Below are positions 8,261 to 16,671 of a DNA stretch of 20,958 nucleotides, piece by piece. Position 1 is the stretch's first letter. Each line of letters begins with the position of its first letter. Position numbers and translations under genes: made by a program. The stretch is from an uncultured Paracoccaceae bacterium (GTDB lineage: Bacteria > Pseudomonadota > Alphaproteobacteria > Rhodobacterales > Rhodobacteraceae): the NCBI GenBank assembly GCA_937900975.1, contig CALCPC010000517.1, positions 1-20,958 of the forward strand, in the 5' to 3' direction. The notes under the pieces were generated by a model. The model made no database searches, was not told where the DNA came from, and was given only the letters and a program-made list of their open reading frames with translations.

Positions 8261-8454
8261 ACATTCACCTGACTGGCGGGTGCGCGGCGCGGGGGCCAAC
8301 CGCCCCCCGAGCGCCGGTGCCGGGCGGGGAGAAGCACCAGCGGCCAGGGCGGTGCAGCGGTGCAGGCAAGCCTTGGCCGCGGCAATGGAAATGCGGCGCG
8401 TCGGCAGATGCCAGCCGCGCTGCAGCAGGGCGTCTCTTGGCGCAAGCGGCACTT
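8261..8454. other. intergenic sequence downstream of parC
   Basis: Together with the palindromic element this makes a 306-bp gap between two convergent genes. The first part holds a short direct repeat ATTCACCTGA (8251-8260 and 8263-8272), the first copy of which carries the parC stop codon. The rest is GC-rich with no supported gene, and no typical terminator was seen before the palindromic element. Confidence 0.4.
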
Positions 8455-8569
8455 TAGAGCATTTTCCGTTCAAAGTGAGTCAGTCATCATCAGAAAACGC
8501 GTTCAAGATCAGCATTTTGCTGATCTTGAGATAGCGATTTCTGATCCAATGTGAACGGAAATTGCTCTA
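8455..8569. repeat. palindromic intergenic repeat element (MITE-like)
   Basis: This 115-bp element is far less GC-rich than its surroundings and folds back on itself. The outer arms at 8455-8483 (TAGAGCATTTTCCGTTCA...) and 8541-8569 match as inverted repeats at 24 of 29 positions. An internal pair ATCAGAAA/TTTCTGAT (8489-8496, 8538-8545) and a perfect 12-bp central stem (8503-8514, 8518-8529) complete an extended hairpin. The AGAGCA...TGCTCT ends resemble palindromic repeats scattered between genes in alphaproteobacteria, from memory and unverified. The right end supplies the TAG stop codon of the neighbouring minus-strand gene. No target-site duplication is evident. Confidence 0.75.
8503..8529. 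terminator. central hairpin, possible bidirectional terminator
   Basis: A perfect 12-bp stem (TCAAGATCAGCA / TGCTGATCTTGA) with a TTT loop sits at the core of the palindromic element, between two convergent genes. It lacks a proper T-tract on either side, so intrinsic termination would be imperfect. The position is what suggests a terminator role. Confidence 0.4.
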
Positions 8570-9298
8570 GCGGAAGATGTCCGACACGTCGCCGCCATCG
8601 CCCGGCCCCTCTAACCGCTGCATCTCGGCATAGACGGTCATCGTCAGACACAAACTGACGGCCGCAAACGCCGGATCGTAGAGCCCCGACAAAAGGCTTT
8701 CGACCCAGATCTGCGTCACGGTCGCGCTGGGGGCAGCGGGGGGTGGCGCGGTGCCAAGCAGGATCAGCAGCCAAGGCACCAACACTCCAGCCCAAAGAAA
8801 CATCAGCACCAAAAGGCTGCGCTGCCCCATCTCGCACGCCCGCGACAGCGCGCCCCAGCCCCGCCGCTCTATCACCAAGGCCGGCAACAGCGTGGTGGTC
8901 AGCGCGGCCAGCAAAAGCCCCGGGATCAACAGAAACAGGATGCCCACCGTCAGCAAATGATCGACCAGAAACGAGACGCCGAGTATCGGCACCCAGGCCG
9001 CACCGAAAGGGCCGGGCGCTGCATCATGGCCCATCCGCATCCACAAACGCTTGACAGCGCCGGCGGCGACGGCTGTGAAGATCAGGCTTGCGATGATCGT
9101 ATAGGGGTTGAGAAACATCGAAAGCCCGATCGCTGGCCCGCTGCCCTTCGCCATCCCCAGCGCCTGCTCTGGGAACAGCAGAAAGTACAGCGTCGTCGCG
9201 GCGGCATTGGCGGCCAGGAACTCAACATAAAGCCACAGGATATTGGCCGTCAGAAGCCGCGTCCAACCGCGCAAGATGGCCAACGGATTAAGGCTCAT
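8567..9298 (-). CDS. multi-pass membrane protein, paralogue of the preceding gene
   Basis: This 243-residue integral membrane protein of unknown function has about five or six hydrophobic segments, for example ILWLYVEFLAANAAATTLYF, LLTVGILFLLIPGLLLAAL and LLVLMFLWAGVLVPWLLILL. It shares the segment LVIERRGWGALSRACEMGQ and a C-terminus of the form ...EMQRLEG..GDVSDIFR with the gene just upstream, so the two are tandem paralogues. The fold resembles the membrane part of GDPD/DUF975-like proteins, a loose likeness only. Its ATG overlaps the upstream stop (ATGA at 9295-9298). It is the last gene of the long minus-strand run, and its TAG stop falls in the palindromic repeat. Confidence 0.82.
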   Translation of the reverse strand: MSLNPLAILRGWTRLLTANILWLYVEFLAANAAATTLYFLLFPEQALGMAKGSGPAIGLSMFLNPYTIIASLIFTAVAAGAVKRLWMRMGHDAAPGPFGAAWVPILGVSFLVDHLLTVGILFLLIPGLLLAALTTTLLPALVIERRGWGALSRACEMGQRSLLVLMFLWAGVLVPWLLILLGTAPPPAAPSATVTQIWVESLLSGLYDPAFAAVSLCLTMTVYAEMQRLEGPGDGGDVSDIFR

Positions 9299-10062
9299 TC
9301 GAAAACCCGGGCCACATCTTCACGCCCGGTCCCCTCCTTGATGTCGCGCAAGCGCATGTAAAGCACCGTGCTAAGCGATGTGTAGACCAAAAGCTGAGCG
9401 CCGCTTGCCAACGCACTTAAAACCATCATGAAAATGGTGAGCGGGGCGCCAGCGCCATCCTGCGGAAAAGCCGTCACCATCACGCCGATCAAAGATCCGG
9501 CAAGGCCCAGGATCAGCGTGACCAAAACCAAAAGGCCAAGGATCGACCAGCGGTAGCCCTGGCTCAGCGCCGCCGCCCGGGCCAATGCGCCCCAGCCGCG
9601 CCGCTCGATCACGACGCCCTGGACGCTGCAGGAATACATCGCAAAGGCATAAAGGCCGGGCACCACCAACAAAAGGAAGCCGAGCGAGGCCACCAAAAGC
9701 ACCGCCAGATTGACCAGGATCAGCACCGGGACGACCGATAGCGTCGCGCCGAACGCGCCGCCAAGGCTGATCTGGCGGCCCGTGGCCTTGAGGTAGAGGC
9801 AAAAACAAAGGGTTCCGCTGACCGCGATTGCGAAGGGCCAGTAGAGCAGCGCGAGGATCAAGCTTGAAAGCGCACCGCCAGCGCTGCCGATCAGGATCGC
9901 CGACGGTGCGATCATGCCAAAGAGCGCAAGGCGCAGAGCCGCCTCAAGCACCGACGGCAACACCGCCACCAGCCCCAGCGGCGCCGCCGTAGCGACGGCC
10001 AGAGCGAAACTGTCCGAAATCAGCTTTCCGACGCCAAGCGGCACGGGGCGGGCATCCTGCAT
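9295..10062 (-). CDS. multi-pass membrane protein, first of a tandem pair
   Basis: This 255-residue membrane protein has roughly six hydrophobic helices, for example LGLVAVLPSVLEAALRLALF, VVPVLILVNLAVLLVASLGF and WSILGLLVLVTLILGLAGSL. It shares VVIERRGWGALARAAALSQG and the C-terminal pattern YMRLRDIKEGTGREDVARVFE (in part) with the next gene. The start at 10062 has AAGGAG nearby, overlapping the stop region of the RDD gene 11 bp upstream. I place it in the MoxR/DUF58 membrane cluster by position. It may form a heteromer with its paralogue; that is inference. Function unknown. Confidence 0.82.
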   Translation of the reverse strand: MQDARPVPLGVGKLISDSFALAVATAAPLGLVAVLPSVLEAALRLALFGMIAPSAILIGSAGGALSSLILALLYWPFAIAVSGTLCFCLYLKATGRQISLGGAFGATLSVVPVLILVNLAVLLVASLGFLLLVVPGLYAFAMYSCSVQGVVIERRGWGALARAAALSQGYRWSILGLLVLVTLILGLAGSLIGVMVTAFPQDGAGAPLTIFMMVLSALASGAQLLVYTSLSTVLYMRLRDIKEGTGREDVARVFE

Positions 10063-10073
10063 TTGGGGGCTCC

Positions 10074-10958
10074 TTAGCCGGGGGGCGGCGGGCTGGCGTG
10101 GTTTTTGTCTTCTCGGTCTTCCCCGAAGAGCTTCCGATTTTCAAGAAAGGCGCGCTGGTTGCGGTAAAAGCTTTGCAGAAACGCGGGCGTTTCGGCCTCG
10201 CGCACCAGGCCTTCATAGCCCGTGCGCCGCACAATCGCATCGCTGACCCGGCCCATGGTCTGACTGTGCTGGCGCGCCGCCGCTTGGGTCAGCCGGGTTC
10301 GGTCGACCTGCAGGATGTCTTCCAGCGTCTGCAACTCATAGCGGCCATAATGCTCAAGATGATGCACGGCGAAGGCGAATTGCGGGCTTTGCGGGCGGGG
10401 TTCGGCAAGATCGGGCTGAAGCTTAGGCCGGGGCGTTGTCACCACCAGCGTGCCTGCGGCCAAGTCGCCCAACCGCTGCCGGCGGCGGTTAAACAGCGGC
10501 ACGGCCAGCAATATCGCGACCCAGGCCAGCAGGATCAGCAGTGTCGTGGTGCTTAACGTCGCGGCGATCAGGAGCAGCGTCCCTGGGGTGAACACCTCGA
10601 TCTCCTTCATCTGATTGCGCAGTGTCACCGCATGGGGGGTCAGCGTGCCGCCCTCTTGCGCGATCACGCGCAGACCCAACATCCGCTTGCCGGGCGTGCG
10701 CCCGTTCATCGCAATCTCTGCGGCGATGTAGTAGGGGATACGGGCGAAAAAGAACGCCATCGCGCCAACGCCCATCAGCGCCCCCTCTGACACCCATCCC
10801 GTCGAGGCGACAAGCACCAGGAAAAGCCCGGTCGCAATGCCGGTCACGATCAGGTCGATGATCTGGGCGCCAAAGCGGGCACCGAGCGGCGCCACTTCGA
10901 AGGCGATCGCCACCCCCTCGGGGGGTAGGATCTCAACGCGCCGGGGGACCGCGCTCAT
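10074..10958 (-). CDS. RDD family membrane protein
   Basis: This 294-residue protein has an N-terminal RDD domain: GARFGAQIIDLIVTG near residue 25 onward, a middle NGRTPGKRMLGLRV, and NRRRQRLGDLAAGTLVV closing the domain. These carry the conserved Arg/Asp residues that name the family. Three or four membrane helices are predicted in the first 160 residues. The last 120 residues are cytoplasmic, charged and alpha-helical (HHLEHYGRYELQTLEDIL), ending in a proline tail. An upstream extension to 11090 is open, but I choose the ATG at 10958 because it makes an ATGA overlap with the SpoIIM gene and starts at the conserved sequence. Some RDD proteins are implicated in ion transport; the role here is unknown. 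Confidence 0.9.
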   Translation of the reverse strand: MSAVPRRVEILPPEGVAIAFEVAPLGARFGAQIIDLIVTGIATGLFLVLVASTGWVSEGALMGVGAMAFFFARIPYYIAAEIAMNGRTPGKRMLGLRVIAQEGGTLTPHAVTLRNQMKEIEVFTPGTLLLIAATLSTTTLLILLAWVAILLAVPLFNRRRQRLGDLAAGTLVVTTPRPKLQPDLAEPRPQSPQFAFAVHHLEHYGRYELQTLEDILQVDRTRLTQAAARQHSQTMGRVSDAIVRRTGYEGLVREAETPAFLQSFYRNQRAFLENRKLFGEDREDKNHASPPPPG

Positions 10959-11971
10959 CCCCCTTGTCCCCGGCCGGCGCCGTAAAGCCAGCCGATCCAC
11001 AAAAGCCCGATCCCCCAGCCGACCACGATGCGCGCCGCAGGGTCCTGGATCAATTGCCGGCCAAAGCCCTCGATTACCGCCGCCACACACAGCATGAATG
11101 CGGCGAGCACGGCGAGCTTTACCGCGTCCCGCCCGTTCCGGCGCAGGGCATCGGCCCGCGTCGCGCGGCCCGGGAACAAAAGCGCAAACCCAAGATGCAC
11201 GCCCCCCGCCGCCGCGACGGCAATCGCGGAAAGCTCCGTCACCCCGTGGATCGAAAGCCAGGCGAAAAGCTCATACGCCAGGCCGCGTTCCACATGCAGC
11301 CCAACAAAGGCGCCGAGGGAAAGGCCGAAGGCGAAGACCAGAAAAAGGCTTGGCCAACAGGCCAGAATGCCCAGCGCAAAGGTCAAGATCGCAACCCGTG
11401 TGTTGTGGGAGAACAAGAACCCCGCAAAGCCGGCAAGATCGTCCAGGGCTTGGTCAGAGCCCGATTGCAGCACATCCAACAGCTCGGCCCGCGTGCTTGT
11501 GGTATCGCGGCCCTGGACAAGCTCCGCTGGCATCAACGTGCCATACCAGGTGGGGTCGTCGAAATAGAGCAGATAGCCGACCAGACCGCCGAGGATCAGC
11601 GCCGCATAGGCCAGCGCCAGCGCCGGCAGAACGCGGCGGACGGCATTGGGGATCCCGACGCGCAAAAGCCGATGGACACGCCCGGCGCGACGCGGCTCGG
11701 GCGCATAGACCACCAGATAGGCGCGCGCCGACAGGGCCTCTAGATAGGTCAAAAGCGCCCGGTCGAGCGAGATCGCGCGCGCTACCGAGAGCGCGTTGAT
11801 CGTGGTGCGGTAAAGCCCGGCCAGATCGCGCGCGTCCTCAAAGCTTAGCCGCGTCAGGCCCCGCCGCTCTGCCCGTGTGACAAGCGCGTCGAGCCTTTGC
11901 CAATCCGCCTCCCGCTCGGCCCGGAACCGGGCAGAGCGCAGGTCAACCAAGGGCGGCGTCTGGGTACTCAT
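10955..11971 (-). CDS. SpoIIM-family (DUF95) integral membrane protein
   Basis: This 338-residue protein has a soluble helical N-terminal region (FRAEREADWQRLDALVTRAE, LYRTTINALSVARA) and then about five membrane segments, for example VLPALALAYAALILGGLVGY, ILTFALGILACWPSLFLVFA and LAVLAAFMLCVAAVIEGF. The motif SHNTRVAILTFALGI is typical of the stage II sporulation protein M family. In non-sporulating bacteria this family accompanies MoxR, DUF58 and RDD genes. Both ends overlap neighbours by four bases (ATGA), indicating coupled translation. Its role in this organism, which should not sporulate, is unknown. Confidence 0.92.
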   Translation of the reverse strand: MSTQTPPLVDLRSARFRAEREADWQRLDALVTRAERRGLTRLSFEDARDLAGLYRTTINALSVARAISLDRALLTYLEALSARAYLVVYAPEPRRAGRVHRLLRVGIPNAVRRVLPALALAYAALILGGLVGYLLYFDDPTWYGTLMPAELVQGRDTTSTRAELLDVLQSGSDQALDDLAGFAGFLFSHNTRVAILTFALGILACWPSLFLVFAFGLSLGAFVGLHVERGLAYELFAWLSIHGVTELSAIAVAAAGGVHLGFALLFPGRATRADALRRNGRDAVKLAVLAAFMLCVAAVIEGFGRQLIQDPAARIVVGWGIGLLWIGWLYGAGRGQGG

Positions 11972-13275
11972 ATCAAATCCCGTGCCTTGATCCTGAGATA
12001 GGTCGAGACAAGCCGCGCGGTCAGCGCGCCGGGCTCTGTCTCAAGACACAGGACGCCCATCCGGGCCAGCCCGTCAAGAAGGCGCCGTCGTTCGTCCTGA
12101 ATTTCGGCGGCGGCCACGGTTTCGGCCATCGCGCTCAGGTCGGTCGTTGGACGGGCCAGGCGCGCTTCCACTGTGGGGTCGCGAAAGGTTGCAAAGACGA
12201 TGATGTGGCGCCGGTTCAAAAGCGTTAGCGCCTCCACCATCAGGGCCGCTGTTGTGGTATCGGCGAAGTCCGAGAATACGACGATCAAGCTGCGGCGTTT
12301 GAGCTGCGCGTGCAGATGGATCAGCGCCAGCGTCGGATTGGCCGCGACCGTGCGGTAGGACAGCGTTGCCATATGCCGGCGCAGCGCTGGAAAGGCCGCG
12401 CGCCCGGGCCGGGGCGGCACGTAAAGCCCCGGGGTCGCGTCAAAGCTGTAAAGCCCGACCAGATCGCCGCCGATCCCCGCAGCCCAGGCCGTGGCAAGCG
12501 CGGCGTTCACCGCATGGTCGATCTTGGGCAGATCTGCGATCTCTTCGCGCATCAGATGGCCGTTATCCAGCACCAGCATCACCTGATGATTGCGCTCGGC
12601 CCGCATCTCCTTCACCGCCAGGTCGCGGCGGCGGGCCGAGCGCTTCCAATCGATGGAGCGGGTGTCCATCCCCGGCACGAAATCGCGCATCTGGTGGAAC
12701 TCTGCACCGCCGCCGATCAGGCTGTTGTCTTTGATCCCGTAAAGCTCTGATCGCGCGACGACGTCGATCTTGCCGGAGGCGACGGGCCGAATGTTGGGCA
12801 CCACCGTCAGCGTCGTCTGCAGCGCCACGCGCGGGCTGATCTGCCAGAACCCAAAGCGAGAGCGCCAGTCAAGCCAAACCCGGCGCAGGCGAAAAACACC
12901 GCGCCGGCGCGCCGCGACACCGATGCGCCCCGTCGCGCGGCGCCCTGATCCCGTCAACGTAAACCGCGTCGCCGGGCCAAGCGCCGGATCGGGTTCGAGC
13001 CAGCCCAAGATCTGGGGCGGCAACGGCGCGGGGGCCTCCAAATGCGCGGCGAAGATCGCGCGCTCTCCACTGTAGACCTCGTCGCTGCTGGACAGGGTGA
13101 AACGGAGGTCCCGGCCCCAGGGGCTGATCGCGGCATCGACGGCCGCCGCCGCCAGCAGCGCAGCCCAGGGAAGCGCCAGGCCAATCTCCGGCAGCGCGCC
13201 CGAGGCGATCGCCAGCGCGCTGAACCCCAAAAGCAACAGCGTCGCCGCCAACAATCGGCGGCTTGGCCGGATCAC
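11968..13275 (-). CDS. DUF58 domain protein (von Willebrand A-like)
   Basis: This 435-residue protein has two N-terminal hydrophobic helices (about residues 8-50), a beta-rich middle, and a DUF58/vWA-like C-terminal half. The DUF58 signature spans residues about 190-224: [20 protein letters not shown], then [15 protein letters not shown]. The following strand reads VMLVLDNGH (D237), where a canonical MIDAS would be DxSxS; VFSDFAD is present later. DUF58 proteins are the usual partners of MoxR ATPases, which are thought to act as chaperones inserting cofactors or maturing complexes through vWA proteins. It overlaps the moxR stop and the SpoIIM start by four bases each. Confidence 0.93.
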   Translation of the reverse strand: MIRPSRRLLAATLLLLGFSALAIASGALPEIGLALPWAALLAAAAVDAAISPWGRDLRFTLSSSDEVYSGERAIFAAHLEAPAPLPPQILGWLEPDPALGPATRFTLTGSGRRATGRIGVAARRRGVFRLRRVWLDWRSRFGFWQISPRVALQTTLTVVPNIRPVASGKIDVVARSELYGIKDNSLIGGGAEFHQMRDFVPGMDTRSIDWKRSARRRDLAVKEMRAERNHQVMLVLDNGHLMREEIADLPKIDHAVNAALATAWAAGIGGDLVGLYSFDATPGLYVPPRPGRAAFPALRRHMATLSYRTVAANPTLALIHLHAQLKRRSLIVVFSDFADTTTAALMVEALTLLNRRHIIVFATFRDPTVEARLARPTTDLSAMAETVAAAEIQDERRRLLDGLARMGVLCLETEPGALTARLVSTYLRIKARDLI

Positions 13276-14228
13276 TTCGGCGCCTCGATCCGGTTCAAAA
13301 GGTCGCCCAGCACGTCTTCCGCCCGCCGCCCCTCGATCTCGGCCGTCGGCCCCAGAACGATGCGGTGGCGGAGCGCTGGCAGGAACAGCGCTTGCACATC
13401 GTCGGGGATCGCATAATCCCGCCCGGCGAGCGCGGCGCGCGCCCGCACGGCCCCGGCAATCGCATCCGCCGCCCGGGTCGAGGCGCCATGCGTGATCTCG
13501 GCATCCTCGCGCGTTGCCCGAACCAGCGCCAGGATGTAGCGCAAGATCGTGTCGTCGAGCCGGATCCCGTCGATCACGGCGCGCCCCGCGGCAAGCTCCT
13601 CGCGCCCGACCGCTGTCGTCAGTGCGGCGGTGCGCGCGGCATGGTCCAGCCCTTGGCGCGCATGGCGGCGCAGGATCTCCATCTCAGCCTCTTCGCCCGG
13701 AAAAGCGATCAAAAGCTTGAACAAAAATCGGTCGAGCTGCGCCTCTGGCAGCGGATACGTGCCCTGTTGCTCAATCGGGTTTTGCGTGGCGACGACAAAG
13801 AAATCCGGCCCCAGGTGATGGTCGGTCCCATCGATGGTCGCCACCCGCTCTGCCATCACTTGCAACAGCGCGGCTTGGGTCTTTGGCGGCGCGCGGTTGA
13901 TCTCATCGGCCAGAAGAATGTCGGTGAAGACCGGACCTTTGGTCAGGGTAAAGCGCGACGCGCCGAAATCGAAAATATTCACCCCGATCACATCGCCCGG
14001 CATCAGGTCGGGGGTGAACTGGATACGCCCAAAATCGATGTCGACGGCGGCGGCAAGGCTTTGCGCCAGCAGCGTTTTCGCGGTGCCCGGCGGCCCCTCC
14101 AAAAGGCAATGCCCGCGCGAGAAAAGCGCGATCAAGAGAAGATCGACGGTCTCCTCCTGGCCCAGCACGGCTTTTGCGATTTCCGCGCGGATCCGCTCAG
14201 CGCTGGCGTGAAGGTCGGACAAATTCAT
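13272..14228 (-). CDS. MoxR-family AAA+ ATPase
   Basis: This 318-residue AAA+ chaperone-like ATPase has a Walker A GPPGTAKT at residues 45-52, a Walker B ILLADE at 104-109 followed by INRAPPKTQ, a sensor-1 asparagine N150 in [20 protein letters not shown], and an LDRF arginine at 167. The C-terminal lid includes [19 protein letters not shown] and RHRIVL. A longer frame to 14618 exists, but the ATG at 14228 begins the conserved region. This start overlaps the end of the DUF4350 frame by 32 bp. MoxR plus DUF58 plus membrane partners is a known recurring gene set in bacteria, with roles proposed in stress tolerance and complex maturation. Confidence 0.94.
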   Translation of the reverse strand: MNLSDLHASAERIRAEIAKAVLGQEETVDLLLIALFSRGHCLLEGPPGTAKTLLAQSLAAAVDIDFGRIQFTPDLMPGDVIGVNIFDFGASRFTLTKGPVFTDILLADEINRAPPKTQAALLQVMAERVATIDGTDHHLGPDFFVVATQNPIEQQGTYPLPEAQLDRFLFKLLIAFPGEEAEMEILRRHARQGLDHAARTAALTTAVGREELAAGRAVIDGIRLDDTILRYILALVRATREDAEITHGASTRAADAIAGAVRARAALAGRDYAIPDDVQALFLPALRHRIVLGPTAEIEGRRAEDVLGDLLNRIEAPK

Positions 14229-15477
14229 CAAGCACCTGTGACGTCTCTTCTTCCAATTTGGCGGCAAGGGCTTCCAACGTCGCTGCCGTTGCGCCCTCTG
14301 GCGCGGCCCGCACCGCTTGGGCCGTCTTGGCAAAGCGCGCAGCCCGGTCCGGGTCGGCCCGCGACAGCCGCCGGCGGATCCGCGCCACGGGATCTTCGCC
14401 CGGCGCCGCGCTCCCATGCAACGCTTGATCGAGCCAGCGCAGCCGCGCTTCCATATGCGCCCGAAAGACCGGCACGATATGGCCTGTCCGGTGCATAAGC
14501 TGCGCCTTCGCGGCGATCGAGACGTCCTTTGAGGCACCGGGCCCCGCGCCGAACAGCGCACGGGGTGGCGCCCGGCGGATCGCGCCTTGCCAGAGCAGCA
14601 ACAGCACCACCAAGCCAAGCCCGAACCACAGCAGCGTCAGCGGATAAGCGAAAAAACGCTGCAGGTCCGCCCACCCCCGCTGCTCAGCGGGCTGCGCTGT
14701 GCTGCGCAGAAAAAGCGTCGTGCTGGTGTCGAGAAGGACCGTGCCGCCCTCGGCGATCTCGACGATCAGGCGGGTCGCGGCCTTGGCATTGGTGCCAAGC
14801 GACAGACCGTGATTGTTCAGCGCATCGGGGTCGGACAAAAGCCAAACCGGCCCCGTGTCGCGCGCGCAGCGCACCAAAAGATGCCCGCCCGCGCCGCTGA
14901 TCAGCGCTGTGCAACCGGGCGCTAGATCTGGCGTGAATAGCTGTGGCGCATGGATCTAGAACGCACCTCCCTCGTGCTGGATCTCAAGCAGACCTGGCGT
15001 TTGCCGCCGGAACGTGCCCGCCATCAGCCCAAGGCTTTGGAAAGGCCGGCTTGCGTCCGCGACGGGCACCCTGAGGCTTTCCTCGGCCAGGCCCATATGG
15101 CGCATCGCCCGCATCCATTTCGGAGCGATCAAAAGCGTTGGCGCCAGCGCGATCTTTTCGCGGACCACACCGCGGCGGATGTCGACCTCGGTCCCGCTTT
15201 TAGCCTGTTCGATGGCTGTGGCGGGCGGCGTCTCTGGCAGGTCGAGATCGGTGTCGTAAAGCGGCAGGATCCGCAGCGCGATCTCATCGGCTTGCATGGG
15301 CAGGCCCAAGGGCTGGATCGCGTCCACCCGCGCCCGCGCCAGCCAGCGCACCAGCCCGTCATGGCCAATGGCCGAGCGTTGCAACGGGTAGGTTGGGCTG
15401 GCGAACAGCCAAAGCCCCGCGGTCAGCAGCGCGACACCGGCCGTCAGGACAAAGAGACTGTGCCCCCGCGCGGTCAT
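14197..15477 (-). pseudogene. DUF4350-type membrane protein gene interrupted by an in-frame TAG
   Basis: The frame from ATG 15477 to TGA 14197 reads as one protein apart from a single TAG at 14956-14958. The N-terminal part (173 residues) has a membrane anchor (FVLTAGVALLTAGLWLFASP) and the segment SAIGHDGLVRWLARARVDAI, ending EIQHEGGAF. After the TAG the same frame continues IHAPQLFTPDLAPGC, then RDTGPVWLLSDPDALNNHGL, a DUF4350-like signature, a second membrane helix ([17 protein letters not shown]) and a helical cytoplasmic tail. Downstream translation could restart only at a TTG or GTG (14877, 14874) with no clear ribosome site. It starts with an ATGA overlap with the DUF4129 gene. Mutation or sequence error are both possible. 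Confidence 0.82.
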
Positions 15478-16162
15478 CGCACCGACCCCGGTATCAGAAT
15501 GCTGCGGGCCTGGCCGAGCGCTGTCTCAAAGGCCGTGTCTTCCACCGGGCGGCCGCCGAACTGGACCAGTTCTTCGGTCATTGCCAGCGCTTTCAAGGGC
15601 TCCAGCCCGCTCCAGCGGGGCGGCAGGCGGCGCAGAAACTCTCGGGCTGTTTCGGCCCGGCGCAGGCGCAACCCGTTCTGCGCCGCCGCGGCCTTACGGC
15701 TCAGCGCCAGAAGCGGGCGGTAATCGCCGGCACCGACGCCGCAGCCGTCGGGGCCGCCCGCGCGCCGCCCCGGGCAAATAGCCGCCTGAGCGCATCGCGG
15801 CGCCGCCAGGCCAGCACCGCCAAAACAACGGTCAAAACCACCAGAAAAAGCCGGCTCGTCGCCTCAAGCCCCCTTAGTTCGGTGTTCGGACGGTCGGGCG
15901 GCGGCAGATCGGGCAGCGACCCCTCCTCCAGGCTCACTGGCCCGCCGGTTGCGTAGGTGATCTCCGACTGAATGCGCTGGAACCAAAGCGCGCGGGCATA
16001 GGCCGCATCGCGGGGCGGCGACAATGGCGACAGACCGCTCTCTTGGCTGACAAGAGCAGCCGGCGCGCCCAGGCCGAGACACACAACCAGAACCAAGGGG
16101 GCCAGGCGACGGGGCCGTGCGGCGACCCAAACCGGAAAAGCGAAAGCGCGACGCCGGGTCAC
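15474..16162 (-). pseudogene. DUF4129-type protein gene with an apparent frameshift
   Basis: The gene is 689 bp, one short of a multiple of three. The first frame starts at GTG 16162 (GTGA overlap with the nusB stop). It codes for a signal-like hydrophobic N-terminus (LAPLVLVVCLGLGAPAALVS), a linker, and a membrane helix at residues 104-119, then runs out at 15701 after ITARFWR. The other frame carries the C-terminus: DYRPLLALSRKAAAAQNG, then LRLRRAETAREFLRRLP and EELVQFGGRP, the DUF4129-like part, to TGA 15474. The switch must lie between roughly 15705 and 15785, a run of G and C. A one-base loss, real or from sequencing, explains it. Confidence 0.78.
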
Positions 16163-16671
16163 GCACCGCCGCCGTTGGGCGCCGCGAAGGCGTCGGGCTG
16201 AACCTCGCGCGCCATGTGATCCAGCACGCCGTTCACGAATTTCGGCTCCCGGCCTTCGGGAAAGAAGGCTTTGGCCACATCGACGAATTCCGTGATCGCA
16301 ACGCGCGGCGGGGTGTCCTGGCTGACCAGTTCCGCCCCGGCTGCGCGGAACAACGCGCGCAGGGTTGGATCGATCCGGTCGATCGGCCAGGTCGCCTTCA
16401 ACGCGCGGTCCGTCAGTTGGTCGATCCGCGCCTGGCGGTTGATCGCCTCCCGCAGCAGCGCGCGGAACAGGTCGATATCGGCCTCCGCATAGGTTTCGCC
16501 ATCGATCTCGGCGCCGATGCGGTGGGTCTCGAACTCGGCTTGCACATCGTCGAGGTCTAGCCCCGCGGCCTCCATCTGAAAAAGCGCCTGCGTCGCGAAA
16601 AGCCGCGCGGCAGAGCGGCGCTGCCGGGCGCGGGTGCTGGCGCGCCGGTCAACCAACCGCCGATCCCCCAT
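16159..16671 (-). CDS. nusB: transcription antitermination factor NusB
   Basis: NusB, with NusE (ribosomal protein S10), binds boxA RNA and supports antitermination on rRNA operons. The 170-residue all-helical protein shows STRARQRRSAARLFATQALF near the N-terminus (the family's ARxxAxQALYQ region), DRIDPTLRALFRAAGAEL, and PPRVAITEFVDVAKAFF with the FVNGVLD element that usually closes the family. The start at 16671 lies inside the end of ribH (23-bp overlap), and the stop overlaps the DUF4129 start. ribH-nusB adjacency is widespread in bacteria. Confidence 0.95.
   Translation of the reverse strand: MGDRRLVDRRASTRARQRRSAARLFATQALFQMEAAGLDLDDVQAEFETHRIGAEIDGETYAEADIDLFRALLREAINRQARIDQLTDRALKATWPIDRIDPTLRALFRAAGAELVSQDTPPRVAITEFVDVAKAFFPEGREPKFVNGVLDHMAREVQPDAFAAPNGGGA

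Noticed and set aside
8251..8272. Direct repeat ATTCACCTGA at the parC end
   Set aside because: It is only two short copies two bases apart, most likely a small local duplication without function.
7127..8473. 448-codon open frame antisense to parC
   Set aside because: It is a compositional shadow of the well-supported parC gene with no recognisable domain.
14956..14958. Amber codon recoding (e.g. pyrrolysine)
   Set aside because: Three other genes in the window end in TAG, and no associated machinery or signal is visible.
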